Shown: positions 44,878 to 54,999, counted from the first letter of the stretch. The stretch is DNA of 64,000 bases from Streptacidiphilus jeojiense (GCF_000719095.1 NZ_JOEH01000016.1:287917-351916); one strand, 5' to 3'. A program made the numbers and translations. Notes: generated by a model from the letters alone, not told the origin.

Positions 44878-46204
44878 GGTCGGGTCCGGCGGTCAGGTCC
44901 GGCAGGGTCCAGGTGCCGTCCAGGACGGCGGGGTCGGGGCCGTAGATGCGGGTGATGACGGTGAACGGCCCGTCCGGGGCGGGGAGCCAGTTCGCGACCC
45001 GGTCGGGGTCGGCAGGCCGGGTGTGCTGGACGTACAGGGTCAGGCCGCCGTCCGGGTCGTAGACCAGGCCCGGGGTGCGGTCGCCGATGGAGTAGCGGTT
45101 GATCGGGTTGTCGACCAGCAGGCGTTCGGGCAGCCGGTACAGGGTGGCGGACCAGAAGAACCGGGCCTTGGGGAGCTGGTCGGCGCGGTAGTGGACGGTG
45201 TAGTCGCGGGTGGCGGCGTTCGGGGGGCGGTTGCCGGCGCTGTCGGCGATCCAGCCGCCGTACCAGGCTTCCTCCTCGGGCAGCCCGTACAGGCCCTTGT
45301 CAGCGCCCACGCACCGGGCAAGGTAGTCCTCGCCCAGCTGGTCGCGGGTGCCGAACAGCCCGGTGGAGCCGACGGCCTGCGCCTTGGCGTCCTCGACCTG
45401 CGCGCGGCCCCGGGCCAGGCCCTCTTCCAGGGCGGTTCGGACCTGGGGGTCCAGTGCGGCCGGGTCGAAGGTGCCGGTGCCGTCGACGCCCAGGGCGGCC
45501 AGGCGCTCGCGCAGGTCCCGCTGGGTGGGCAGGACGGGGAAGAAGCCGAGCAGGAAGTCCAGCACCGCCAGGAATCCGAGGCCGTCGCTGTTCTCCTCGC
45601 GCCACCGCGGCCACGCCGGCACCGGGGCGGCGGGCGGGGCGGCGGTGCCGATGAAGGCGCTCAAGGGGCGGAGCCGGTACTGGTTCTGGATGCTCTTCAG
45701 TTGGGTGACGTCCTGGTCGGTCAGGCCGGTGAGGTAGGTGCGGCCCAGGCAGCCGATCAGCTGGGTGTCGGCGCGCAGCACCGCGGCAATGCCCGCGGGC
45801 ATTTCGCCGTCCCAGCCGTGGCCTGCGATCAGGTAGTCGCCCGGGGCCTGGCCGGTAGCACGGGCGCCGATGTATCCGAGGTAGGTGGTGTCCAGGTCGT
45901 GGAACGGCAGCACGTAGTAGCGGTCCATCGCGGGCACCGACACCACCCACGGCTCGGCCCGCAGGTCCAGCCAGCACCACGAGTAGGGGGTGTCGTTGTT
46001 CGGGGTGACGATGTCGGTGTTCCGCGGTCGGGACGGCTGCGGGTAGTGCCGGAACCGGCCGAAGCCGCCCACGTACCGGGGGTCAGTGGAGTCGATGGCC
46101 TGGGTGTACATCGTGCGGTAGTTCTCCAGCACCGGATGCCCGTACACCCACCCCTGCGCCGCCGTCTCCCGCACCGCATCCAGGTCCAGACCCGCACCAC
46201 TCAT
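44870..46204 (-). CDS. DUF1254/DUF1214 domain protein
   Basis: This 444-residue protein has an N-terminal DUF1254 domain (AAQGWVYGHPVLENYRTMYTQA, TDIVTPNNDTPYSWCWLDLRAEP, YYVLPFHDLDTTYLGYIG). The C-terminal DUF1214 domain includes DYTVHYRADQLPKARFFWSATLYRLPERLLVDNPINRYSIGDRTPGL. The two domains normally occur together; most homologues are secreted, but no signal peptide is visible here. The biochemical role is unknown. ATG 46204 has GAGG 9 nt ahead. It overlaps and precedes a GAP-type exporter, suggesting linked function. Confidence 0.9.
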   Translation of the reverse strand: MSGAGLDLDAVRETAAQGWVYGHPVLENYRTMYTQAIDSTDPRYVGGFGRFRHYPQPSRPRNTDIVTPNNDTPYSWCWLDLRAEPWVVSVPAMDRYYVLPFHDLDTTYLGYIGARATGQAPGDYLIAGHGWDGEMPAGIAAVLRADTQLIGCLGRTYLTGLTDQDVTQLKSIQNQYRLRPLSAFIGTAAPPAAPVPAWPRWREENSDGLGFLAVLDFLLGFFPVLPTQRDLRERLAALGVDGTGTFDPAALDPQVRTALEEGLARGRAQVEDAKAQAVGSTGLFGTRDQLGEDYLARCVGADKGLYGLPEEEAWYGGWIADSAGNRPPNAATRDYTVHYRADQLPKARFFWSATLYRLPERLLVDNPINRYSIGDRTPGLVYDPDGGLTLYVQHTRPADPDRVANWLPAPDGPFTVITRIYGPDPAVLDGTWTLPDLTAGPDRG

Positions 46205-46845
46205 ACGCCGCCGCCTCACCTAGCAGGATGATCATCTGGCACTAAGCCAGATCCTAGGCAGCCGCCCGCCATCCTGCCCGGCGGCGTCCAATCCACCCTT
46301 CGGGCCCACAGCACCTGCCGGGCGAAAGGCCCCCGACTGACGCCCAAACCCACTGACGCGGAAAACCCGGCAGACCCCTGGAGCCGCGTCAATGCACCTC
46401 CGGCTCTCGGCAACAAGGCCAACACCCGCCGACATCCACGCTTCCCCTCGCCGAGCACCTTCGCGGACTTGCCTAGGCATCCTGGCCGGCCAAGACCCGG
46501 CGCGCTCCTGCGCTTCCTGGCCGAGAAGCTGCACCCGCTCGTGCGCACTGACGCCGACGAGGGCGAATGGCATAGGCGCACGGAAACTCTACAACCCGCA
46601 TAGATGATCGAAGTACCCTGCTGCCCGCGACAGGGTGGAGGCCAGTCGGTCAGGATCATCGGCCGTGCACAGCAGGGCACGGCAGATGGATCTGCGCCGG
46701 CTGACATGTCGGTGCTGCCAGCGGCCCAGGGTGTTAAGGATTCGATAAAGTAGCTCCACGGTGTGCCGGGAAGTCTGGTCGGCCCGGGGATGGATCTGCC
46801 GCAATCGCGCGGCAGGGACCCCGGTGACGATCCGGGGATCCCGAA
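46205..46845. other. Gene-free interval between divergent DUF1254 and antiporter genes
   Basis: These 640 bp carry the two divergent promoters and little else. GGTGTTAAGGATTCGATAAAG (about 46729-46748) is an AT-rich patch upstream of the antiporter that may hold its promoter. A minus-strand frame ending at 46589 (RHVSRRRSICRALLCTADDP) could be a gene remnant, but its codon bias is poor and no start signal is seen. Confidence 0.45.
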
Positions 46846-48411
46846 ATGCGCGCCGTCGGCACTGTGCTTGTTCTCGTGGTCCTGGCCACCGTCGTGGCCA
46901 CCGGAGCCCGCCGCTGGCGTATCCCGGCACCCTCCCTGCTCGTCATCGCGGGCCTGGTGGTGGCCCTGATACCGGGCACCCCGGCACTGCGCATCGCCCC
47001 GCAGACCATCGCCCTGGTGGTGCTGCCGCCCCTGCTGTACGCATCAGCGGAGGAGATGTCACTGCGCGACCTGAAGACCGTGTGGCGGCCGGTCACGGTC
47101 CTGGCCCTGGGCCTGGTGCTGGCCTCGGCCGCCGCCGTCGGCGTGCTCGCGGTTGCGCTGACGCCGCTGACCGCGCCGATGGCCCTGGTCCTGGGCGCGG
47201 TCCTTGCCAGCACCGACCCGGTGGCCGTAACCGCTCTGGGCCGCAGGCTAGCACTGCCGGGGCGGGTGCAGACCATGGTGCAGGCCGAGAGCCTGTTCAA
47301 CGACGCCACCTCCCTGGTGCTGTTCAAGGTCGCCGTCGGGCTTGCGGTGGCCTCCACCGTGGTCAGCTGGCCAGCTGCGGGCGGCGAGTTCTTCCTGCTG
47401 GCCGGCGGTGGAAGCCTCGTCGGCGCGGCCGTGGCCGCAGTGGTGGCGTTCATCCGGGCCCGGACCACCGACCCGGTCCTGGAGACCGTGATCGCCCTGG
47501 CCACCCCCTACGGCGCGTACGTGCTCGCCGAAGGCACGCACGCCTCCGGGGTCACCGCCGTCGTGATCGCGGGCGTGGTCCTCGGCCGCTCCGGCTACCG
47601 GCTGACCGACGCACGGATCCGCCTGCAACTACAGGCGGTGTACTCGGTGGTGGTGTTCCTGCTGGAGAGCGTGGTCTTCGCGGTCATCGGCCTGGAGCTG
47701 CCCACCATGGTCCGCGACCTGCCCGCAGGCAGCGGTCGATGGCCGTTGCAGGCCCTGGCGCTGGCCGCGGTCCTGATCGGGCTGCGGGTGCTGTGGGTGT
47801 GGCCGCTGTCCAAGGTGGTCAAGCCGGTGGACGGCGCCGCGTCGTGGCGGGTGGCGGCCGTGGTGACCTGGGCCGGCACCCGCGGGGTGATGCCGCTGGC
47901 CGCCGCCTTGTCCATCCCCCTGATAGCCGACGACGGCACAGCACTCCCGGGACGCCCACTGGTCCTGGTGCTGACCACCGCGGTAGTGGTCTTCACCCTG
48001 GTCGTCCAGGGCCTGAGCCTGGCACCTCTGGTGGGCCGCTCCGGACTGGCCCTGGAACCGCGCGACACCGCCCGCGAGCAGGAACACGCCCGTCAACAGC
48101 TGGCCCGCGCGGGCCTGGACTACCTCGACCAGCTCGCCGACCTCGACGCAGCCCCACAAGCCGCACTCGAACGCGTACGCCTGGCCCTGGACGCGCGCCT
48201 GCGCCACAGCCTGGCCCAGGACCAACAGGACCCCAGCACCGACCAGACACCGCTCCTGCACATCTACCAGCAACTGCGACGCGAGGTCATCGCCGTCCAG
48301 GGCACCGAACTGCAGGGCATGTACGACACCCACCAGATCAGCGACACCACCCGGCGCCAGCTGCAGCACGACCTCGACCTGGAGGAGTCCGGCATCAGCG
48401 GCGGCCGATGA
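46846..48411 (+). CDS. CPA1-type Na+/H+ antiporter
   Basis: This 521-residue protein has about 12 helices. Family landmarks are IALVVLPPLLYASAEE, GAVLASTDPVAVTALGRRL, AESLFNDATSLVLFKVAVGLA with its ion-site Asp, and the TWAGTRGVMPLAAALSIPL block. A cytoplasmic tail of about 120 residues (QEHARQQLARAGLDYLDQLADLD) is helical and probably regulatory. It should exchange cytoplasmic Na+ or K+ for protons and help pH and salt balance. The GGGGAT before the ATG is a weak ribosome site. Confidence 0.93.
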   Translation: MRAVGTVLVLVVLATVVATGARRWRIPAPSLLVIAGLVVALIPGTPALRIAPQTIALVVLPPLLYASAEEMSLRDLKTVWRPVTVLALGLVLASAAAVGVLAVALTPLTAPMALVLGAVLASTDPVAVTALGRRLALPGRVQTMVQAESLFNDATSLVLFKVAVGLAVASTVVSWPAAGGEFFLLAGGGSLVGAAVAAVVAFIRARTTDPVLETVIALATPYGAYVLAEGTHASGVTAVVIAGVVLGRSGYRLTDARIRLQLQAVYSVVVFLLESVVFAVIGLELPTMVRDLPAGSGRWPLQALALAAVLIGLRVLWVWPLSKVVKPVDGAASWRVAAVVTWAGTRGVMPLAAALSIPLIADDGTALPGRPLVLVLTTAVVVFTLVVQGLSLAPLVGRSGLALEPRDTAREQEHARQQLARAGLDYLDQLADLDAAPQAALERVRLALDARLRHSLAQDQQDPSTDQTPLLHIYQQLRREVIAVQGTELQGMYDTHQISDTTRRQLQHDLDLEESGISGGR

Positions 48412-48970
48412 CCGCACAGACACTTTGCGCTCCACAGCACAGCTACCCAGAACCTAGGCGGAGAGGGGCCTAAGACCGACCAGGACCGACGTGCTCTGCA
48501 CCACCACCCAGCAGACACCGACCACCTCGGGGCTAGACGCACCTCGATGTCGGCCAGGCCAAACCTGAGCGCTACTGCCGCCTCCGTCCTGTTCTTCTTC
48601 GCCGCGCTCAACGCGTCTCAGACCCGCAATCCCCCGGTCACCGTCCACCGGGCCGACTCCAGCACCCACGCCCACGTGCGCGAACTAGGGCTTGACAGGT
48701 TCCCGACCTACAGCGACAGCCCGTTCTGAAGCACCATCACCCTCCCTCGGCCTCCCAAAGCTGGCGACCCGCTGCGCGCAGAGCGCCTCACCACAGGACG
48801 TCGGTGAGGTTCAGTCCTTGTCACCGACCGGACGACCCTGTGTTGCATTTTCGCAGCTCGGGGCCGTCTGAGTGAAAAGGTGCGGGGCGTCAGTGCCGCT
48901 GACCATTCTTCGCGGATCATCCCATTTACTGTCCGGAGAAACCCCGTGCCCTCTGCCGAAGGACCGTCAC
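48412..48970. other. Gene-free interval upstream of the giant surface protein
   Basis: These 559 bp hold no convincing gene. A 60-codon frame (48547-48729) has decent codon bias but no ribosome site or recognisable sequence. GTCAG-TGCCG-CTGAC (48889-48903) is a small perfect inverted repeat about 70 bp before the surface-protein start. TTGACA (48692-48697) has no matching -10. Confidence 0.45.
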
Positions 48971-51900
48971 ATGCGCCTGCACGCAAGCGGCCTCCACCGC
49001 CTGGCGGTGGCCGCCCTCACCTTCGGACTGCTGGCCGCCGCCCCCGGGGCGGTCGCCGCCGAGGCCAGGCGCGCCCTGCCGCAGAGCTCGGTGAGTATCA
49101 CCAAGACCAATGATGCAAGCGGTCCGCTGGAGCCCGGGGACGAGTTCATCTACACCTTGCAGGGGCAGTGCTCGGGTCTGACCGTGGACTGCGTGCACTT
49201 CACCGTCACCGACGTACTGCCCGCCGGCCTGGAGGTGACCAGCCTGCCGCAGTCGAACTCCACCCGGGACGTCACCTACGTCGCCGCGACCCGCAAGCTG
49301 ACCATCGTCTACAAGCAGCCGCTGACCAACCCCTCCGGGGAGACCGGACTGCGGGCCGGTCAGAGCGGCTCGGTGGAGGTCGGCATGCGGCTGCCCGCCG
49401 ACACCCAGCTCAAGGACGGCACGGTGCTGCCGAACACCGCCACCGTGACCGCCGACAACGCCGCCACCAAGTCCGCAGAGAGCGACGTCACCGTCCACAT
49501 CCCGCTGGTCGTCAAGCCGGTGGCCACCAAGACCTGGACCGACGGCTCGGCAGTGGCCGGCAGCGGCGAGGAGAGCACGCTCACCCTGGGCGTGCGCAAC
49601 AACTCCTCCTCCTCGGCCGACGTCACCTCGCTGACGATCTCGGACACCGGCCAGCAGACGTTCGAGTACTTCGACTTCGAGTCCGCCGAGGTGACCAAGT
49701 TCCCGGCCGGCGCCGACCAGGCCCAACTGGTGGTCACCACCGCCGACGGGACCACCCACACCGGGGACCCGATCACCGCGCCCGGCGCGCTCCCCCTGCC
49801 CACCGGCGTGGCTGCCGGGGACGTCACCGGATTCCAGGTGGTGTTCACCAACAGCAACGGCGACCCACTGCCCTACGACACCGACGGCGGCAGCGTCACC
49901 GTCAAGCTGAAGCTGCGCGACACCGACCGCACCACCGGGGCCCCGCTGCGCCCCACTGACAAGATCACCGTCGACAACTGCGCCACCCCGTCCGCGCAGG
50001 AGAAGACCACCGGCAGCACGAACGGCGCCCAGGCGTGCGCGCCGTACGACATCCTGCCGAACATCCTGGTACTGGACTCCACCAAGGACTTCTTCCCCGA
50101 CACCAACGGCGACTTCACCCACCAGAGCAGCGAGCATGCCGTCACCGGCGAGAACTCCCCGGTCAGCGCACTGGTGGACGTCACCAACAAGTCGCCGTTC
50201 CCGGTGAAGACCATCACCGTCACCGAACCCGACCCGAGCAGGAACCCCAGCAGCCTGGACTCGATCGACGTCAGCCAGGTCCGGCTGCGCTTCCCCGACG
50301 GCGCCACCTCGGCCACCCTGACCGTCACCTACGCCGACGGCACCACCAGCACCAACACCTACACCGCCGACACCACCGTTGACGTCGCCAAAGCGGGCAC
50401 CAGCGTCACCAAAGTGGAGGTCACCTACACCGGCACCGACGCGGACGGCAACCCCACCATCGCCCCGAACGCCGACGCCGGACTGGACCTGCACGGCACG
50501 CTCAAGGACGGCGTGGCGGCCGGCACCCTGACCAACTGCGCCTCCTTCACCGGCGACGCCGGCCGCACCGACGGCTCCGGCACCGCCAGCGGCGGCGTCT
50601 GCAAGGACATGACGGTCGAGAACCCGAACACCGACGCGGGCGGCGACAAGACCACGGACCAGACCTCCGTCCCGGTCGGCCAGCCCATCCCGTTCCACCT
50701 CAAGATCACCAACAACGGCAACACCCCGTTGGTGAACCCGGTGCTGACGGACCCTCCGGCGAAGGCCGACGGCACCCCCGACTTCAGCCAGGGCAACCCC
50801 TTCTCGGTCATGCAGATCGACTCGGTCACCCTGGACCCGTCCTCCACCCCGGCCACCATCGAGCTGTGGGACCCGACCGCCAACAGCGGGGCCGGCGGCT
50901 GGGTCCCCTACAACGCGAGCGACACCGCGCTGCTGCACCGCGCCACCGGAATCCGCGTCGCCTACACCGGCGACCTGCCGCCCGAGGGCACCTTCACCGT
51001 GAACGTGGTCACCGAACGCCGGCCCGGCACCCCCGACGACACCACCTTCACCAACTGCTTCGGCATCAGCGCCGACGGCGGCTACACCACCACCCCGTCC
51101 TGCTCGGCGTCGATGAACACCGACCCGGCCTCCGACAGCGCCTCGCTCAACAAGTCGATCTCCCCCGGCCAACTGCCCAAGCCCGTCCCCGGCCTGCCGC
51201 AGCAGCATGCCGACGTGGCGCTGACGGTGGCCAACACCGGCAACATGTCAGCCAAGTACCTGCAGATGACCGACCAGGACAGCGACTTCTTCGACGCCGT
51301 GGACCTGTTGTCCATCACGTCCAACCAGATGCCCGGCGGCGCCGACCGGGTACAGATCGACGCCTACGTCAACGGCGCCTGGGTCAACGGCACCCCGTCC
51401 TCCGCCGCCGCCCTGCCGTCCGGGGTGAGCGCCGCGGACGTCACCGGCCTCCGCGTCACCTACTCCTCCACCAGCACCGCCAACGGCGGCTACGCCCTCA
51501 CCCCGTGCACCAGCGGGACCAGCTGCCAGGGCATCCTGCACCTGGACGTCAGCCCGCGCGAGAAGCTGCGCAGCACCGGCGGCACGGTGCCCGACCACCT
51601 GGAGGACACCGTCTCGGGGTCCTTCCTGACCAAGCTGGAGCTGCCCGGCCGGCCGCGCCCCATCGATCCGGTCACCGCCACCCTCGACCTGGTCAAGGGC
51701 ACCCCGCGGCTGGACGTCAGCAAGACCCCGGACACCGCGCTCTCCCCCGGCGAGGACGCCCCGTTCTTCCTGAAGGTCGTCAACACCGGCACCGCCAATG
51801 TCCCTGACCTGGTGGTCCGGGACAGCCTGCCGGCCGGCATCGCCTTCAACGACTCGTTCGCCGGCGACAACGGCCAGCCCTACAAGATCGAGGACCAGCA

Positions 51901-53764
51901 GGTGCCCACCGGCACCCCGGCGGTTCCGGCCCCGGTCTTCTCCACCACCAACAGCGGCACTCATGTCTCCATGCTGACCTGGGACTTCTCCAAGGCCGAC
52001 GACGGCAAGCCGTGGGTGCTGGCGCCCGGCGCCACCTTCACCATCGAGATCCATGTGAAGCTGGAGGCCGGCGTCAACGCGGGCGACGTGGTCACCAACA
52101 CCATGGGCGCCACCTCCACCGACCCCGACCTGGCCTGCGAGGGCGCCTCCCAGCGCGACGGCGCCACCTTCGGCACGGGCCTGTACTGCACCGCCACCGC
52201 CGCCCTCACCGCCAAGGCCGGGGCCAGCTTCGCCGCCCGCAAGTGGGTCTCCGGACGCGACAGCCTGGGCTGGTACAACGTACTCAGCAAGACCACCGTG
52301 CCGGCCGGGGACTCCTCCTGCCTGTCCCTCACCGGCCCAGACGGCCTGCTGTACACCACCAGCCCCTGCATCGCCCTGGTCAACCCCGGCGACCGGTACC
52401 ACTACCTGCTGCGGCTGCAGAACGCCGGCACCGAGAACGCCACCGCCATGCGCGTGGTGGACCGCTTCCCGGTCCAGGGCGACAAGGGCGTCATCATCGA
52501 CTCCGCCCGCAACACCGCCTGGGACCACCGGCCCACCCTGGCCACCCGCCCCGCATTGGACGGCCCCGGCGACCTCACCCTCGCCTACGAGAACGACGCC
52601 GCCGTCTGCGCCGACGACCTGAGCATGGCCGGGGCCGGCGCCGACGCCGGAGCGGCCTCCTGCCCCGCCTCCACCTGGGACGACCCGTTCAGCGCCAGGG
52701 CCAGCGGCTTCCGCGCGGAACTGACCTTCCCCACCCCGCTGGTGCCCGGAGGGTTCGTCAACCTCACCTACGCCATGGACACCCCGCTGGACGTGGCCCA
52801 CAACGGCGACCCGACCATCGCCTGGAACTCCTACGCCCACAACGAGGTCACCGACCGCGCCGGCTCGGCCCGGGTGCTGCAGGCGAACGAGCCAATCCAG
52901 GTCGGCGTGGCACTCGCCTACGGTTCGCTGAAGCTGGTGAAGACGGTCGACTCGCCCTCGGCGCAGCTGACCGGCGCGCTGTCGCACGTGCCGTTCGCGT
53001 TCCACGTCACCTGCGTCATCCACCCCCAGGGACGGCCCGACCGCACCGTCCTGGACCAGGACTACCGGGTCACTGCGGCCCGGCCGAGGACCGTGGACGG
53101 CATCCCGGCCGGAGCCGACTGCTCGGTCTGGGAGACCTCGGCCCGCGGCGGCAGCACCGACCACCCCGTGAGCCGACCCGTGCAGCTCACCATCGCCCCG
53201 GGCCTGGGCACGCCCGCGGTGCAGACCGTGGAGATCGCCAACACCTTCCAGTTCGGCACGCTGCAACTGGTCAAGCAGCTCAACGGCGACGGTGCGGCCG
53301 ACTTCGCGACCACCTCCTTTCCGATCGAGCTCTCCTGCGCCCTGCCCAACGGCGACGGATCCCCGAGCGACCTGGTACTGCACAAGACCTACCAGGTCAC
53401 CACGGGCAAGCCGGTCACCGTCCAACCGCTGCCCGTCAACAGCCGCTGCTGGGCCCAGGAGACCGACAGCCACGGCGCGCGGCAGGTCACCGTCGACCAC
53501 GGCTCGGCCGGCGATCCGGCGGTGGTCACCACCGACCCGACCACGCCGATCACGATCACCGTCACCAACACCTTCAACCGCACCCCCAGCCCCACCCCGA
53601 CCCCCACACCGTCGGTGCCCGGCACCCCCGACACCCCCAAGCGCGGCGACCTGGCCGGCACCGGAGCACCGGGATACCTCGCCTTCGGCGGACTCCTGGC
53701 CGCAACCATCCTGCTCGCGGGGGCCGTACTGCACCTGACGGCGCGGAGGAGGCGACACAGCTGA
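48971..53764 (+). CDS. Giant LAxTG sortase-anchored surface protein with DUF11-type repeats
   Basis: This 1597-residue wall protein has a signal peptide (about 1-30, ending GAVAA). A long stalk of immunoglobulin-like DUF11/TIGR01451 domains follows: SITKTNDASGPLEPGDEF with VTDVLPAGLEVTS at the start, and LDVSKTPDTALSPGEDAPFFL with VRDSLPAGIAF near 914. Two DUF5979-like domains come next (about 1317-1428 and 1429-1540), then a Pro/Thr stretch. The sortase signal LAGTG is at 1561-1565, followed by a hydrophobic helix and RRRRHS. LAxTG is the class E sortase motif of streptomycetes; no sortase gene is nearby. It may act in adhesion or aerial surface structure. ATG 48971 has AAGGA 7 nt ahead. Confidence 0.9.
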   Translation: MRLHASGLHRLAVAALTFGLLAAAPGAVAAEARRALPQSSVSITKTNDASGPLEPGDEFIYTLQGQCSGLTVDCVHFTVTDVLPAGLEVTSLPQSNSTRDVTYVAATRKLTIVYKQPLTNPSGETGLRAGQSGSVEVGMRLPADTQLKDGTVLPNTATVTADNAATKSAESDVTVHIPLVVKPVATKTWTDGSAVAGSGEESTLTLGVRNNSSSSADVTSLTISDTGQQTFEYFDFESAEVTKFPAGADQAQLVVTTADGTTHTGDPITAPGALPLPTGVAAGDVTGFQVVFTNSNGDPLPYDTDGGSVTVKLKLRDTDRTTGAPLRPTDKITVDNCATPSAQEKTTGSTNGAQACAPYDILPNILVLDSTKDFFPDTNGDFTHQSSEHAVTGENSPVSALVDVTNKSPFPVKTITVTEPDPSRNPSSLDSIDVSQVRLRFPDGATSATLTVTYADGTTSTNTYTADTTVDVAKAGTSVTKVEVTYTGTDADGNPTIAPNADAGLDLHGTLKDGVAAGTLTNCASFTGDAGRTDGSGTASGGVCKDMTVENPNTDAGGDKTTDQTSVPVGQPIPFHLKITNNGNTPLVNPVLTDPPAKADGTPDFSQGNPFSVMQIDSVTLDPSSTPATIELWDPTANSGAGGWVPYNASDTALLHRATGIRVAYTGDLPPEGTFTVNVVTERRPGTPDDTTFTNCFGISADGGYTTTPSCSASMNTDPASDSASLNKSISPGQLPKPVPGLPQQHADVALTVANTGNMSAKYLQMTDQDSDFFDAVDLLSITSNQMPGGADRVQIDAYVNGAWVNGTPSSAAALPSGVSAADVTGLRVTYSSTSTANGGYALTPCTSGTSCQGILHLDVSPREKLRSTGGTVPDHLEDTVSGSFLTKLELPGRPRPIDPVTATLDLVKGTPRLDVSKTPDTALSPGEDAPFFLKVVNTGTANVPDLVVRDSLPAGIAFNDSFAGDNGQPYKIEDQQVPTGTPAVPAPVFSTTNSGTHVSMLTWDFSKADDGKPWVLAPGATFTIEIHVKLEAGVNAGDVVTNTMGATSTDPDLACEGASQRDGATFGTGLYCTATAALTAKAGASFAARKWVSGRDSLGWYNVLSKTTVPAGDSSCLSLTGPDGLLYTTSPCIALVNPGDRYHYLLRLQNAGTENATAMRVVDRFPVQGDKGVIIDSARNTAWDHRPTLATRPALDGPGDLTLAYENDAAVCADDLSMAGAGADAGAASCPASTWDDPFSARASGFRAELTFPTPLVPGGFVNLTYAMDTPLDVAHNGDPTIAWNSYAHNEVTDRAGSARVLQANEPIQVGVALAYGSLKLVKTVDSPSAQLTGALSHVPFAFHVTCVIHPQGRPDRTVLDQDYRVTAARPRTVDGIPAGADCSVWETSARGGSTDHPVSRPVQLTIAPGLGTPAVQTVEIANTFQFGTLQLVKQLNGDGAADFATTSFPIELSCALPNGDGSPSDLVLHKTYQVTTGKPVTVQPLPVNSRCWAQETDSHGARQVTVDHGSAGDPAVVTTDPTTPITITVTNTFNRTPSPTPTPTPSVPGTPDTPKRGDLAGTGAPGYLAFGGLLAATILLAGAVLHLTARRRRHS

Positions 53765-53855
53765 CCCGATGGTCGGGCCACCTGAGCCCGATCGGACCCC
53801 TCCTTCGTCATTCGCGCCGGCAGGGGGCGCCGACGGGCACGGGCCGGGGCGCCTG

Positions 53856-54827
53856 CTAGAGCCACCTACGGCGCATGGCCTGCGCTCCCGCCTGGAATCG
53901 GCTCGTGGCACCCAGCCTGTATGTCAGCTCGGCGACCCTGCGCCGCAGAGTGCGCCCGCTCAGTCCCAGCTGGCGCGCTATCGCCTCGTCCTTGAGACCG
54001 GCGTTCAACAAGTGGAGAAGGGCGCGGTCCTCGTCCGACGCCTCACCGGGCGAGGCGGACGGCGACGGGTCAGTGAAAACGGGGGTGGCCGCTGCCCAAG
54101 TGGCCTCGAAGAGGTCGACCAGCGCGTCGCACAGTGCCGATCGGCGCACGAACACGGCGGCGGTGCGTGCGGCCTCCGCTCCCGCGGTCAGCGGCAGCAT
54201 GGCGTCGCGACGGTCCACCAGCACCATCTTCATCGGGACCTGCGGTACGACCCTGGCCTGCTCGCCCAGGGCGACCATGGCCTGCAGGCACTCGACGAGC
54301 GACGGAACCTCCAGAACCTCCGTGGCGTAGATCGCTCGCACGGGGATGCCGCGTGCCAACACCAGCTGCTCGGTCTCGGACGCGCTGGCGTGAGGATTGA
54401 CGTACGGAGGAGCGTCGAATGCCATGACCTCCACCTGGGCACTGGCGATCAGCTCATGGACACGGCGGCTGATCTGGGTTGAGCCCTCGATGACTTCGAC
54501 CAGCCGGTGCGGGTCGGTACGCAGGGCGCGCTCGTGGTATCTGCCGGCATAGGTCTCGACAGAGGAGGCCACCCGCTCCAACTCGGCCTGACGGGAACGG
54601 ATCAGTGCGGACAGGCCGGCCCTAGGGTCGACCGCCATATAGCTGCGGGCACGGCCGGGGGCTGGGGCGACCAGACCAGCGGCGACCAGGTCGTCCAACG
54701 CCCGACGCGTGCGCTGCGGCGAATGCCCCAGCTCCGCGGCCATGGCGGCAGCGGTGAAGAACTCCTGGTGCAGCAGTAGTTCATAGGCGCGTTCCGCGAC
54801 GTCGTCCACGCCGATCGACTCCAGCAC
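53856..54827 (-). CDS. TrmB-type regulator with C-terminal LuxR helix-turn-helix
   Basis: This 323-residue regulator begins with a winged helix (about 8-70: AERAYELLLHQEFFTAAAMAAELGHSP). A TrmB/phospholipase-D-like effector region follows (about 95-240; VEVIEGSTQISRRVHELIASAQVEVMAFDAPPYVN). The C-terminal LuxR-type HTH reads AIARQLGLSGRTLRRRVAELTYRLGATSRFQ. GTG 54827 is chosen because GGGGAGG lies 6 nt ahead; the open frame upstream is antisense to the next gene. It is divergent from the propeller-sedolisin gene, and such pairs are usually regulator and target. Confidence 0.88.
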   Translation of the reverse strand: MLESIGVDDVAERAYELLLHQEFFTAAAMAAELGHSPQRTRRALDDLVAAGLVAPAPGRARSYMAVDPRAGLSALIRSRQAELERVASSVETYAGRYHERALRTDPHRLVEVIEGSTQISRRVHELIASAQVEVMAFDAPPYVNPHASASETEQLVLARGIPVRAIYATEVLEVPSLVECLQAMVALGEQARVVPQVPMKMVLVDRRDAMLPLTAGAEAARTAAVFVRRSALCDALVDLFEATWAAATPVFTDPSPSASPGEASDEDRALLHLLNAGLKDEAIARQLGLSGRTLRRRVAELTYRLGATSRFQAGAQAMRRRWL

Positions 54828-54892
54828 CAGCTGCCTCCCCAGCAATTTGTCAACGACAGAAACAAAAGATCGAGGCAGTGAGCATATCGGGT

Positions 54893-54909
54893 TGGCCAGA
54901 TGTGGCCAG
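54893..54909. promoter_or_regulatory. Two TGGCCAG sites one helical turn apart in the divergent promoter region
   Basis: TGGCCAG occurs at 54893-54899 and 54903-54909, exactly 10 bp apart, each with the palindromic core TGGCCA. They lie midway between the divergent starts at 54827 and 55000 and are candidate sites for the TrmB/LuxR-type protein. In GC-rich DNA such short matches may be chance. Confidence 0.3.
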
Positions 54910-54999
54910 CGGCCGGGGCAGGCCACCCCTGATCCCACCGACGGCAGGCGCGACCTGGGAGGGTACGTGCACCCCCCGTTGTGGTGACAAGGAGTGGAA

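Noticed and set aside
46589..46757. Minus-strand frame reading RHVSRRRSICRALLCTADDP
   Set aside because: Third-position GC is only moderate, there is no start signal, and the longer version overlaps the antiporter gene. At most it is a remnant.
48547..48729. 60-codon plus-strand frame with fair codon bias
   Set aside because: No ribosome-binding site, no recognisable sequence, and it stands alone in a gene-free interval. It could be a small gene but cannot be supported.
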